Source: CAYLLT01 sp964591605
GTDB lineage: Bacteria; Planctomycetota; Phycisphaerae; UBA1845; PWPN01
NCBI GenBank assembly: GCA_964591605.1
Contig: CAZQEN010000074.1
Coordinates: 1-24,842, forward strand
Reading direction: 5' to 3'
Length of the DNA stretch: 24,842 bases
Positions 1 through 8,655 of this stretch are shown here, in pieces (the stretch's first letter is position 1; each line of letters starts with the position of its first letter). Below the pieces are notes generated by a model, which did no database searches, had not been told where the DNA came from, and saw only the letters and a list, made by a program, of their open reading frames with translations. The position numbers and the translations under genes are program-made.

Positions 1-3000
1 CCTCGGGGTACATCGTCTTCAACGCGTCCGCGGCGCCCATCCAGGCGTACACCTTCGCGGCAGCGCTCACGCAGTCGCGGACGCCGGCCACGTCGAAGTT
101 GATGTCCTGCACCGGCGCGTTGATGAAGACCGGCCGTGGGGCGACCGCCGCGAGAACCTCCTGGAAGTCCCATGGCACGCGCTGCGGATCATTGCCGAAC
201 TCGGTCGCGATGCGTGGCATGTAACGGTCCTGCGCGTAGTTCTTGAGGCTGCCCCCGCCGTACTTCGACGCGGCGTACGCGGGCATGGACGTAAAGCCGC
301 AGCTCGTGGCCGCCACTTTGACCCGCGGGTCCAGCGCGGCCAGCCACAGCGTGTTGTGCCCGCCCAGCGAGTGACCGATGCTGCCGATCCGCTCCGGGTC
401 CACTTCCGGGAGCGACTGCAGCACGTCGATCGCCCGCATGTGGTTCCAGATGCCCTTCATCGTCCCGCTGACGTAACCGTGGTCGGACGGGTTGTACTTC
501 TTCGTCCGGTAGTCGCCGAACGGCCAGTAATCGGGCGTGAGCGTGACGAAGCCGCGCTGCGTGAGTTCGAGGGCGTACGGCTGCTTGCGGTCTGGGCCCA
601 GGCCGACCGGCTCGTCCTTGCTGGTGTCCACGGTCTGCGGCAGGCAGAGCATCGCGGGCAGCCGGCCGGCACGCCCGGACGGAATCATCAGATATGCGGC
701 GACTTCGTCTTCCGGCTCAGCACGGAACGTGATGCGTTTCCGCACGAGGCCCGGCAGCTTCTCTTCACCCGTGATCTTCACGTCCAGAGGCAGCGTCTGC
801 CACTGCCGCGGCACCGGCCCCATGACGCGGAGCATGTTATCGATGATGTGCTCGCGCCGCTGCTGCCAGTCCGCCGCGTTGCGGACCGGATGCACCCGGC
901 CCTCATCGTCGATCACCGTCAGCAGGTCGTGGCCCTTGTATACCGGAGGCCCTTTCGCACGTGCCTCAGGAGCCTGCGTCGCCGGCTGGGATGCGGGAAG
1001 CGTCAGGTAGGCCGCCCCCATGAGCACGTCTGTCGACGCGCCGGCGGCCGTAGAGCCCAGCAGCGCCAGCAGCGGCTCGCGCACCCCGGGGCAGTGGCGG
1101 GCCAGCAGGCCCCAGCGCAGCGGGGACGATCGATAGCGGTCAAAGCCGCCTTTTCCACCGACGGTGTCGGCGACACGGCCGTCGGGTTGCAGGACGCGCT
1201 TCAGCAGCGTTTTCTCGATCCGGAGCAGGTCGTCGCGCGTGAACGCGATGCCGTGCTCGCAGCATCGGACCATGAACTCGACGTTGATCGCCGCGTGCGA
1301 GATATCCTCGGACTCCGTGCCGGGCCCGTCCAGCGGCGGCCAGTACGCCCAGTCGTAGGCGCCGTCTTCGCCAGTTCGCAGACGGTTCTTCAGGTAACGG
1401 GCCAGGCGCGTGATCCGGTCGCGGTGCGCGGTCGATACGTTCGCGTCGTCTATCGCCAGCCACGCCAGGGCCAGCGCGTTCTGCATGTTCAGCGGCAGGT
1501 CACGTTTGACGTAGAGCCCGTAGACGTGGCCTTCGTCGGGGCCCGGCCCGGGGCGGTACTGGTCGTCGTGAACGGCCACCGCCTGCTCCGCCACCTCCAG
1601 CAGTCGGTCGGCGGCTGTGCCCCATTTCGCCCGAAGTGCCGGATCGCTGCGCACCGTTGCGGCGAAACGTGCCATCGGCGCGGCGATCACGCCGGTATGC
1701 ACCGCCCAGACGTAATTCTTCCCGCCGCTGTACGTTGTGGACCCCCAGGCGGGCAGCGCCCGCCCGCGCCACGCGTCCTGCTTCCCGTGCAGATGATCGC
1801 GGGCCGCCGCGACCCAGTCGGCGAGCCGGATGAACAGCTCCGCGTAGCGGGCCTCGCGCGTCCGCTCGAACATCTCAGCCAACGCGGCCAGCCGATAACT
1901 ATCGCCCCACGCGATCTCGCCGCCGGCATTGGTACCGGGCCGGGCAATCCCGTTCTCCACCAGCGGGATCACGATCTCATCGAAGCGGGCGGTCAGTGCA
2001 GATGGCTGAGTGCTGAGTGCGGCGCGCGGAGACTGCTCCGCGGGCGATGCGGCGCGGACCAGGGCGACCCAGTCTTTGTCGCCATCTGACGGCGGTCGCC
2101 CGATCGGGTGCAGGCCCGGTCCGGCCAGCACGGGCCCGGAAATTAAATCGCCCCCTTTGCGGGGATCATACCAGTGCACCGCGTACGACCCGTCGGGCAG
2201 CTTCAGCTTCGCCTCGGTGTCGCCCCACACGTAGACCGCGTAGACTTCTCCCGGCTTTGCCAGGCACCACGCACGGCCCTTCGGTTCGACGAGCGTGTCG
2301 TCGCCCTGCATCTGCGTGAACGGTAGGTGCTGACGGAAGAACTCGAGGGCGACGGCGGTGAGGTCCCACACGCGCTCCCAGGGCCGCCAGTCTTCGCAGG
2401 CGGTGTCCTGGTGCCTGGCTTTCTGCCGCGGCCAGGTGTTGTAGGCGAAGATCCACTCCACGCCCGCGCCGCCGGCCATCAGGTGGCCCCAGAGCGCGTG
2501 CCGCATGATGTCCGGGTGCTCGGGATCCTCCGCATCGGGGCGGACACACGTGTCGGCCGGCCCGATCTCATCGAGGCAGACGAACCACGGCCGGCCCGCC
2601 TCCTGCGAGCGCTGCACCCACGTGAGCGTCTGCTCGTGCGAAAGCTCCATCTTGCCCAGTTGGAGCGACGGCCCGTCCAGGAACGGATATCCCAGCAGCG
2701 GCGCGTAGACCTTCTCAATCTCGTGGGGGAAGGTGTGAACCACGATGGGGTGATCGTATGGATCGAGCTCACGGATGTATTTCGCGAACGCCTTGCGCTG
2801 CGTGTCGGTATTGGTGTTCTCCTCGCCCAGGTTCCACACGAGCGCCGGGTGATGGGCAAACCGGGCGATCAGCTCGCGGTAATACAGTTTCCGATCCGGG
2901 CCGAGCTCGCCCTGGTCCAGGAGCTGATCGTTCTCCTGCTCCTGGTGCAGCAGATGCAGCATCAGGCCCAGGCGATCCATGTGGTCAAAGACGATCTCCC

Positions 3001-4852
3001 ACTGGTCGAGCTTGCTGCAGTCGAAGCGGCGGCGCTCGTCCTTACCGGTCCACGGCCAGACGTCGTCTCCGTCGCCCTTGACGTTCATCGTGATCATATA
3101 GACGGAGTTCATCCGCCTGGACGCGAGGTAGTTGAGCGCACCGATGATGTTCTTACCCTTTCGGTCGCGCCAGGTCGGGTCGCCGATCCGCCAGTCGGCG
3201 GCATGGGCTGTATAACGCAGCGTCGGCGTTGTCTGGTCGAAGTCGGCGAAGGCCAGGAAGTTCTCCGGGCTGTCGGCCCCGCCCTTGATGAAGTATTCGC
3301 CGGTCTCCGCAAAACGCAGGTAGCGATCGCCGCCGCGATGCTGCAGAAGGCCCTTCGACAGGAAGCCCGATGCCGCTTTGTCCGGCGGGCCAACCGTAAA
3401 CGAGCCGCTCACGCCGTCGAAGTCGCACGCCTCGCCCGCGCCCTCCTCCCGGGTCACGGCGATACCGGCCCCTTTCCGGAAACCGGCGCGATAAGTCCAG
3501 GTTCCCTCTCGGTCCGGCAGCAGATGAGCACGCCAGACGCGCCCTGCGGACGCGCCCGTCTCCGCGCCGTTTCCGTCGGCCGCGAAGTATCCGGGCACGA
3601 CCACGGTTCGATCGCCACAGGCGAACGTGACGTCGAGCCGACGATCGAGGAACGGATTCGGATCGCCATCTTCCGCAAGCTCGGGCCCGGTAAATGACAC
3701 CGTCACCGGCTGCCACTTCCTCATCGTGCCCGTGATGGCCACATGTCTGGCGGGGTCGTATCCGGCTGCGGCCGCCGCGAGTTTGAGTTTTCCGTTGGGG
3801 CTCTTTTCAGGATCGTTGGGCAGCAGTTCACCCCACCTGGCGTCCGCGGCGACGACAATCAGGCCCAGGCTGGGAATGATCGCCGAGCAATTGCCGCGGG
3901 CACCGGCCGTATAGATGGTGTCCTGCGGGGCATCGGGCCACAGCAGCCGGTCGCGATGATTGCGGCCCGCAGCGTTGAACCACCAGTTGAAGCCGTACGT
4001 GCCGGGCCCGGCGTCGGAGAAGTGCGACGATTCACCGCCGTAGGTGCCGATCGCGAGGTAGTCGTCGGTTGGGGCCTGCTGCGAGATCGGCAGGTCGCGG
4101 GGCACCTGCGGTTTCATGTACTCATCGAAGTACCGCTGGGGGAGTACCTGCCGGCCGGCCCAGTGACCGCGATTGAGCCAGAACCAGGCGATCCGCGCCC
4201 AGTCGCGGACCGATGCGAAGATTCTCCGTTTTTCCGAGAAGCGCAGCCCGTCCTCGAAACCCAGCGCGCCCAGGCGGCTGGGATCCTCACAGACCTGCCG
4301 GGCATCTCCTTTGAAGACCTTATCGAACAATGTCTTCTGATAGAGCTGGATCGCGTAGTCGTTGTACGCCCACGCCGCGCCGGGCGGCTCCGGGCGGGCG
4401 TAGCCGCTGATCATGCCGCCCAGGTGCCGCAGCGTCATCGAGCGGTCCTTGTCCTTGAGCGGCCAGCCGAAGTCGGCGATGGGCTGATCGACATTCTTCA
4501 CCAGCCCCTCCTCGATGGCGAAGAACAGCATCGTGCTCAGCACCGGCTTGGCGGACGAAAACCAGTCGCCGCGCTTCGCCTGATCACCCCACGTCTTGAC
4601 CACGTAGCCGTCCTTGATGATGCAGCCTCGCCCTCCGAGCTGCTGCGCGAGCAGATCGAGGGTTGCTGCATCGAGACCGAGCTGCGCGGGCTCACGTTGT
4701 TCCCAGGTTGCTGCAGGAAAGCGCCGATCCGCCGCCATCACGGCGTGCGGTATGGACAGATGGGCGAATATGGCGCCTGTGCCCACAAGAGCCAGGCTCG
4801 GCCTCCGTCCGATCTTCGCCGCCGCCGTCACACACCATGTCCAGGAGTTCAT
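1..4852 (-). CDS. Giant secreted multi-enzyme protein: serine hydrolase / DUF5060-type glycosidase / (alpha/alpha)6 toroid / alpha-beta hydrolase (C-terminus cut by window edge)
   Basis: I read one stop-free minus-strand frame from an ATG at 4852 (GAGGAA ribosome site about 8 bases upstream) to the left edge, at least 1617 codons. A signal-peptide-like stretch (SLALVGTGAIF) spans about residues 20-35. Module 1 (about 50-360) is a class-C-beta-lactamase-fold serine hydrolase, with Ser99-Ser-Ala-Lys102 as SxxK and YND at 163-165. Module 2 (about 375-920) is a DUF5060 beta-domain, a barrel resembling DUF4038/DUF5060 glycosidases (WNLGEE at 673-678; CLDEIGP further on) and a collagen-binding-like domain (VYAVYVWG, AVHWYDP). 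Module 3 (about 948-1285) is a helical (alpha/alpha)6 toroid (WAVHTGVIAAPMARF, ESEDISHAAINVEF). After an SQPATQAPEA linker, module 4 (from about 1298) is a dienelactone-hydrolase/acetyl-esterase-like domain with nucleophile Ser1495 in GHSLGG; its catalytic His lies beyond the edge. The inferred role is extracellular breakdown of an acylated polysaccharide; the substrate is unknown. Confidence 0.85.
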   Translation of the reverse strand, partial: MNSWTWCVTAAAKIGRRPSLALVGTGAIFAHLSIPHAVMAADRRFPAATWEQREPAQLGLDAATLDLLAQQLGGRGCIIKDGYVVKTWGDQAKRGDWFSSAKPVLSTMLFFAIEEGLVKNVDQPIADFGWPLKDKDRSMTLRHLGGMISGYARPEPPGAAWAYNDYAIQLYQKTLFDKVFKGDARQVCEDPSRLGALGFEDGLRFSEKRRIFASVRDWARIAWFWLNRGHWAGRQVLPQRYFDEYMKPQVPRDLPISQQAPTDDYLAIGTYGGESSHFSDAGPGTYGFNWWFNAAGRNHRDRLLWPDAPQDTIYTAGARGNCSAIIPSLGLIVVAADARWGELLPNDPEKSPNGKLKLAAAAAGYDPARHVAITGTMRKWQPVTVSFTGPELAEDGDPNPFLDRRLDVTFACGDRTVVVPGYFAADGNGAETGASAGRVWRAHLLPDREGTWTYRAGFRKGAGIAVTREEGAGEACDFDGVSGSFTVGPPDKAASGFLSKGLLQHRGGDRYLRFAETGEYFIKGGADSPENFLAFADFDQTTPTLRYTAHAADWRIGDPTWRDRKGKNIIGALNYLASRRMNSVYMITMNVKGDGDDVWPWTGKDERRRFDCSKLDQWEIVFDHMDRLGLMLHLLHQEQENDQLLDQGELGPDRKLYYRELIARFAHHPALVWNLGEENTNTDTQRKAFAKYIRELDPYDHPIVVHTFPHEIEKVYAPLLGYPFLDGPSLQLGKMELSHEQTLTWVQRSQEAGRPWFVCLDEIGPADTCVRPDAEDPEHPDIMRHALWGHLMAGGAGVEWIFAYNTWPRQKARHQDTACEDWRPWERVWDLTAVALEFFRQHLPFTQMQGDDTLVEPKGRAWCLAKPGEVYAVYVWGDTEAKLKLPDGSYAVHWYDPRKGGDLISGPVLAGPGLHPIGRPPSDGDKDWVALVRAASPAEQSPRAALSTQPSALTARFDEIVIPLVENGIARPGTNAGGEIAWGDSYRLAALAEMFERTREARYAELFIRLADWVAAARDHLHGKQDAWRGRALPAWGSTTYSGGKNYVWAVHTGVIAAPMARFAATVRSDPALRAKWGTAADRLLEVAEQAVAVHDDQYRPGPGPDEGHVYGLYVKRDLPLNMQNALALAWLAIDDANVSTAHRDRITRLARYLKNRLRTGEDGAYDWAYWPPLDGPGTESEDISHAAINVEFMVRCCEHGIAFTRDDLLRIEKTLLKRVLQPDGRVADTVGGKGGFDRYRSSPLRWGLLARHCPGVREPLLALLGSTAAGASTDVLMGAAYLTLPASQPATQAPEARAKGPPVYKGHDLLTVIDDEGRVHPVRNAADWQQRREHIIDNMLRVMGPVPRQWQTLPLDVKITGEEKLPGLVRKRITFRAEPEDEVAAYLMIPSGRAGRLPAMLCLPQTVDTSKDEPVGLGPDRKQPYALELTQRGFVTLTPDYWPFGDYRTKKYNPSDHGYVSGTMKGIWNHMRAIDVLQSLPEVDPERIGSIGHSLGGHNTLWLAALDPRVKVAATSCGFTSMPAYAASKYGGGSLKNYAQDRYMPRIATEFGNDPQRVPWDFQEVLAAVAPRPVFINAPVQDINFDVAGVRDCVSAAAKVYAWMGAADALKTMYPE

Positions 4853-4976
4853 GCGAAATGTTCCTCGCCTGGGGCTCCATGTTGATCGGGGTGACGCGTG
4901 TTGTCCATCCGCATGCGTTCGCCAGGTTCCGTGGCGGGGACGGCGCGCGTCCACGGAATGGCCGTAAGAGTGTTTT

Positions 4977-5004
4977 TGTATACTCTTCGTATTCAACTGA
5001 CCAA
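4977..5004 (-). promoter_or_regulatory. Candidate promoter of the giant secreted protein
   Basis: On the minus strand, TTGGTC (5004-4999) and TATACA (4982-4977) are separated by 16 bases and would give a leader of about 120 bases before the ATG at 4852. The -10 element is flanked by the inverted repeat AAGAGT (4966-4971) / ACTCTT (4982-4987), which could be an operator. The -35 match is weak. Confidence 0.3.
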
Positions 5005-5169
5005 AGCAGCTTGTCATCGGAGACGGGCCGCACACGTCGAGATGCCCGCTGCCCGTAAGTTGGCTGCTCTGAAGAAGCAAACGCGATTCGTGCGACCGGT
5101 CAGCGCGCCCACCGGGTCGGGGAAAACCACCGAAAGGCAAATATCAGGATAGTTCTTGTGTCCAATCGT

Positions 5170-5198
5170 AAGTGTATAGGATTCTTATCCTAATACTT
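5170..5198. promoter_or_regulatory. Dyad-symmetric candidate operator upstream of the ubiquitin-like operon
   Basis: TAGGAT (5177-5182) and ATCCTA (5187-5192) form a perfect 6-bp inverted repeat around TCTT. The symmetry extends imperfectly outward to AAGT (5170-5173) and ACTT (5195-5198), giving two half-sites of about 12 bases. The stretch is AT-rich against a GC-rich background and lies in the divergent intergenic region, about 270 bases before the first operon gene. An operator for the HTH protein at the operon's 3' end is the natural hypothesis. Confidence 0.4.
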
Positions 5199-5222
5199 GC
5201 GAGGTCCAGTGCTCCCTCTGCA

Positions 5223-5240
5223 CCGGACGGTGGCGTCCGG
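5223..5240. repeat. Short inverted repeat in the operon leader region
   Basis: CCGGAC (5223-5228) and GTCCGG (5235-5240) are perfect reverse complements around a 6-base loop (GGTGGC). The site lies between the larger AT-rich dyad and the candidate promoter. There is no U-tract, so it is not an intrinsic terminator; it may be a second protein-binding dyad or chance in GC-rich DNA. Confidence 0.3.
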
Positions 5241-5261
5241 AAAGATTCCGCCACTTTTTCG

Positions 5262-5288
5262 TTGAATTCTTGAGAATGGTGTGATACT
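5262..5288 (+). promoter_or_regulatory. Candidate promoter of the ubiquitin-like operon
   Basis: TTGAAT (5262-5267) and GATACT (5283-5288) are separated by 15 bases, one of few AT-rich -35/-10-like pairs in front of the operon. A start near 5295 would leave a leader of about 175 bases before the ATG at 5472. Each box matches the sigma-70 consensus at four of six positions and the spacing is short, so the call is tentative. Confidence 0.3.
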
Positions 5289-5471
5289 CTCCAGATGCGC
5301 TGGCGAGGTACCGGTCGCACACGCCCTGTCGCTTGGGCACGACTTGTGTACAGGTTGGACGAGCTTCGTCCAGTTTATAGGACGCAATCGGGCTATGTTC
5401 TTTGGGCGAGCGAAGAGCAACGGCGGCGCCGGCGAATACCCGGGCGCCGGATGGCCAGGCAGGAGACGCAC

Positions 5472-6701
5472 ATGCATGAGCGTAACCAGACCAGATTGTT
5501 CATTACCGGCGGCGCCGGCCAGCCCCTCGAAGTGGCGGGTGACGCGGTGGCGGATTTTGATGGAACGGTGCTCGAGAATGTCCGACGCATTCTGGCCGAG
5601 CACGGGAACCGCGAAGCGGGCCACAACCTGACCGCGCTCTCGCAGGATCCCCACCTGATCATGGAGGTGTTTGGGCCCGGGTCGGGCGGTCAGTTGCAGG
5701 AGGCTCCGCTCTCGCCGTCGGCCGACTGGAGCACCATCCGGGAGCGGCTCCGGTTGGGCGACGTGGAACTCGGTCTGGCCCGCCGTCACATCGGGGGGGT
5801 GATCGCCGACGATGGGGAGGAGGAGGCCGATTACGTGGGGCCGTCGGCCCAGGAACTGCGGCGCCACCCGGCGGACTATCGCCTCACCCCGGCCGACATC
5901 GCCGCGGTGTGCGAGGGTCAGGCCCTCTTTTTCACCGGCTCGGTGCTGGCCAAGGCCCACCACCTGTGTCTGCGGGCCGATACGACCGAGATCATCTGGT
6001 ACTTCGTGGCCGCGGATTCAGAGCCTTACCTCCTCATAGACCTGATTGTGCCGGAACAGGACGTCAGCAGCGGAAGTTGCGCCGCCTCGGCGCGGGGCGT
6101 GCTGCGGGCCAACCGCCTCGCCCGCTCGCGACGCCAGGTGATCAAGGCGGCGGGTCACTCCCACGGGCAGCTTCGGGTGTTCACCTCGGTGACCGACGAC
6201 GATCTGATGCAGGATCTGTGGCGGGAAGGCGTTGGCTACGCCAGCGCGAATACCCGCCGGCTGACCGGCGCAGTGACCGTTGTCCGCGCGGCGGACGGCC
6301 GGCAGCACCTGACCGTCCAGTTCAAAGATCACCCGGCCCTGCGACTGGATCTGACGGTGCCCGAAGATGTGACTGCCGACCAGGTGGGTGCGTGTGTGTC
6401 GTGGCCCGAGCAGAGCCGACTCACGACGTGCTTCAGCACGCATAACTCAAGCGGCGATCGAATCTTCCCGGTGCAGATCGGCGTGTCCTGCCCGTCGTGC
6501 GGGCAACGCATCCGACGGGCCGTCACCCGGGAGGCGCTGGTGCACGTGGTGGGCCCCGAAACCATCAGCCGCGCGGAGCGGGCCGAACTCGACGCGATGT
6601 TCGAGGAACACGTCAGACTGGGCTGGGGCCGGCGCACAGATGACGAGAGGACAGCGCCGTGCTCCAACGACGCCGGAGCGTCGCGATCGACGGATAACTG
6701 A
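5472..6701 (+). CDS. JAMM/JAB-domain metallopeptidase 1 (deubiquitinase-like)
   Basis: This 409-aa protein is the first gene of the operon. I start it at ATG 5472 because GGAGA lies just upstream; the frame stays open further 5' but without a ribosome site. The middle carries a JAMM zinc-peptidase signature: Glu173 (TTEIIWYF), His229-Ser-His231-Gly, then Ser239-x-x-Asp242 (SVTD). All metal and catalytic positions are present, although the usual HxHP proline is glycine. The first 50 residues may form a small beta-rich domain, and a CPSC pair at 340-343 suggests a zinc knuckle near the C-terminus. JAMM enzymes of this family cleave after ubiquitin-like proteins (isopeptidase or maturation), which fits the E1, E2 and Ubl genes downstream. 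The exact substrate is inferred. Confidence 0.85.
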   Translation: MHERNQTRLFITGGAGQPLEVAGDAVADFDGTVLENVRRILAEHGNREAGHNLTALSQDPHLIMEVFGPGSGGQLQEAPLSPSADWSTIRERLRLGDVELGLARRHIGGVIADDGEEEADYVGPSAQELRRHPADYRLTPADIAAVCEGQALFFTGSVLAKAHHLCLRADTTEIIWYFVAADSEPYLLIDLIVPEQDVSSGSCAASARGVLRANRLARSRRQVIKAAGHSHGQLRVFTSVTDDDLMQDLWREGVGYASANTRRLTGAVTVVRAADGRQHLTVQFKDHPALRLDLTVPEDVTADQVGACVSWPEQSRLTTCFSTHNSSGDRIFPVQIGVSCPSCGQRIRRAVTREALVHVVGPETISRAERAELDAMFEEHVRLGWGRRTDDERTAPCSNDAGASRSTDN

Positions 6702-6742
6702 GGAAGACGCGTTTCAGACGGGCGACGACGCCGGAGCGTGTG

Positions 6743-8188
6743 ATGACCCGATCGACCGGACTCCTTTCGAGCCCTTCCACGGAGCGCTACCAGCGGCAGG
6801 CGAGCGTGCTGTCCGATGAACGGCGCGGGCAACTCGCTCTCGCCTTCCTCGGGACTCCGTACGCGGAATGGACCGCGCGTTTCACGGTCGCCGGGGCGGC
6901 AGCCATGGGGGCGCCGCTGGTGGCGAGCGACGATGCCAGCGGGCCGCACCGATCGTGGTTCCTGGGCATGCACGCCGGTCTGGTGCACGAAATCAACGGC
7001 GCCGACGTGCGGCACGAGCTCATCGACCCCGTCGTCGTCGGTCCGGAGGTCGAATCGCTGCTGCTGGACCATGACAACCCCTGGGTGATCGTCTCGATGA
7101 ACGAGTCCGCCTTCGCACAGGAAGCCTTGTCGCAGCTCGCCCGTCTGGCATGGGTGCGGCCGCGGATTCTCCTGGCGCTCTGCGGTCCGGGCGGCGTGCT
7201 GGTCGTCCGTGCTGAAGGCGCTCAGCAGGCGCAGGAGTACCTCGCTTCGATCGGCATACTGTCGGTGCTCGAAGCAGCACCCGAACTCGCGATGATCGCG
7301 GCCGGGCTGTGCCTGAACCAGATGATGACGGCCGCTCCGCCGTCGCCCGGCGAGACGGCGCCGCCCCTGGTGGGCTGCCACAGCCTTCAGCCCGCGACGG
7401 CGCGTGCGGATCGCCTGACGGATGCGCCGCTCGCCGCGCTGGCGGCGGGTGTGGCAGCGTCGCCCGGCTGCCAGGCTTCCTTCGCAGGCAGACACGTGCT
7501 GCAAGTCGGCGGCGGCGGGCTCGGCAACTTCACGGCCATACCGATCGCGCTCGACGGCGGAGTGCGCCTGACCGTCATCGACGGCGACGAGTCGATCGAA
7601 GAGCACAATCTGAACCGGCAGTTCATGTTGTGCCGCGGCGTGGGCCGCGCGAAAGCCCCCGTGCTCACGGAGGAGCTCCAGCAAATCGATCCGGCGGGCA
7701 CGTACGAGTCGCAGGTCCGTTTCGTGCGCGAACCGGTGGATCTGGGACCGCTGAGCGATGCCGATGTCCTGCTGGCCGTGCCCGACAACGATGTCTGCCG
7801 GTCGGTCGCCGCGCAGGCGGCCTGGCACGCTGACGTGCTCTTCGGCCAGGCGGCCTCGAGCATCACCGGCGGTCAGGAGACCGTGCACCTGCCGGGTCAG
7901 GCCTGCCTGGGGTGCGTCACCGGCATCGGAACGGAGGCCATCCCGGTGTCCCCGGTCACTCCTTCGGGGGGGGCGTCCTGCGCACACGCGGCGTCCGACG
8001 CGGTGGTGAGCAGCAACCTGGTGTCGGCAGGTTTGTTGGTCAGTGCGGTGCGCCAGGTGCTGGGCGGACACCGGCCGCAGAACACGCGATTCGTCGCCGA
8101 CCGCCGCAGCGGCAGCCCACTGGAGCGCATGGTGGGCAGCCACTTTCGTTGCCCTCACGCGCGGGATCAGCAGGTCCCGACAGACTGA
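6743..8188 (+). CDS. ThiF/E1-like ubiquitin-activating enzyme
   Basis: This 481-aa protein starts at ATG 6743 (GGAG 7 bases upstream; GTG 6740 is an alternative). Residues about 1-240 form an extra N-terminal region beginning with an ERYQRQ segment typical of E1 proteins. The C-terminal half is a ThiF Rossmann domain: GGGGLG (256-261) for ATP, DGDESIEEHNLNRQ with the arginine finger Arg292, and LAVPDND. CxxC at Cys388/391 and a later Cys470-Pro-His472 look like the structural zinc site. SCAHA places a cysteine (Cys413) where MoeB/Uba4-type E1s carry the catalytic one. It should adenylate the Ubl C-terminus, possibly forming an E1 thioester before transfer to the E2 at 9463. It lies 41 bases after the JAMM gene. 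It could in principle be a sulfur-carrier activator, but the E2 and JAMM neighbours argue otherwise. Confidence 0.88.
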   Translation: MTRSTGLLSSPSTERYQRQASVLSDERRGQLALAFLGTPYAEWTARFTVAGAAAMGAPLVASDDASGPHRSWFLGMHAGLVHEINGADVRHELIDPVVVGPEVESLLLDHDNPWVIVSMNESAFAQEALSQLARLAWVRPRILLALCGPGGVLVVRAEGAQQAQEYLASIGILSVLEAAPELAMIAAGLCLNQMMTAAPPSPGETAPPLVGCHSLQPATARADRLTDAPLAALAAGVAASPGCQASFAGRHVLQVGGGGLGNFTAIPIALDGGVRLTVIDGDESIEEHNLNRQFMLCRGVGRAKAPVLTEELQQIDPAGTYESQVRFVREPVDLGPLSDADVLLAVPDNDVCRSVAAQAAWHADVLFGQAASSITGGQETVHLPGQACLGCVTGIGTEAIPVSPVTPSGGASCAHAASDAVVSSNLVSAGLLVSAVRQVLGGHRPQNTRFVADRRSGSPLERMVGSHFRCPHARDQQVPTD

Positions 8189-8196
8189 GACGAGTC

Positions 8197-8655
8197 ATGG
8201 CCCGAGTGCTTTGTTATCAGGCGGTCGACTGCGACGACGCGGGCGCGCGTGAATGGGTGCCCTACTGCGGGCCTCTCCTCTTCGAGCGTGCGGGGGACAT
8301 CGTGATCGAACTGTCGCCGGAGCAGGCGGAGACGATGTCGGTCACGGTCAATGGTCTGGACATGGTGGCGGGGATTCACGTGCTCGCGCCGGGGGATCTG
8401 GTGCGGGTGCGTTCACCGCATCGGGCAGACCTCGAGCTGCTGGTTGAGCGGATTGTTCCCCAGGTCCAGCCGGGCCGCGGGCGGCGGTGCGGATTCACAG
8501 GACTCAGGATCGAGGGCGACGCGATCGCCTGTGTCCGGTGCGGCCTTCTGCTCTCCAGGCCGGCCGCCCTCGCGGCACGGATCTGCCCCCGGTGCCGGTC
8601 GCCGCTGGGTGATCAGGACGAGACGGGCAGTGTTCCATCGGAGGTGCTGCTGTGA
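8197..8655 (+). CDS. Small FHA-like plus RING/treble-clef Cys-rich protein; candidate E3-like factor
   Basis: This 152-aa protein starts at ATG 8197, eight bases after the E1 stop. The N-terminal 95 residues are beta-rich. The pattern VTVNG...GIHVLAPGDLVRV resembles the end of FHA-type sandwiches (asparagine-glycine turn, then L-x-x-G-D), but I cannot confirm the fold. The C-terminal 50 residues carry ordered cysteines: Cys98, Cys112-x-x-Cys115 (CVRC) and Cys130-x-x-Cys133 (CPRC), the spacing of a treble-clef or reduced RING-like domain, though not all eight RING ligands are seen. RING-like treble clefs have been predicted next to bacterial E1/E2 genes, so an E3-like scaffold role is plausible. 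It could instead be a simple zinc-ribbon adaptor. Its stop overlaps the next start (TGATG). Confidence 0.7.
   Translation: MARVLCYQAVDCDDAGAREWVPYCGPLLFERAGDIVIELSPEQAETMSVTVNGLDMVAGIHVLAPGDLVRVRSPHRADLELLVERIVPQVQPGRGRRCGFTGLRIEGDAIACVRCGLLLSRPAALAARICPRCRSPLGDQDETGSVPSEVLL

Noticed and set aside
356..4885. Long plus-strand open frames (356-2089, 2327-3697, 3743-4885)
   Set aside because: They lie opposite the giant minus-strand protein, whose translation shows recognisable domains throughout; the plus-strand products are arginine-rich with no known motif, as expected of antisense frames in GC-rich DNA.
6329..8158. 609-codon minus-strand frame
   Set aside because: Antisense to the E1 gene, which has full ThiF motifs; the reverse product is His/Arg-rich with no domain.
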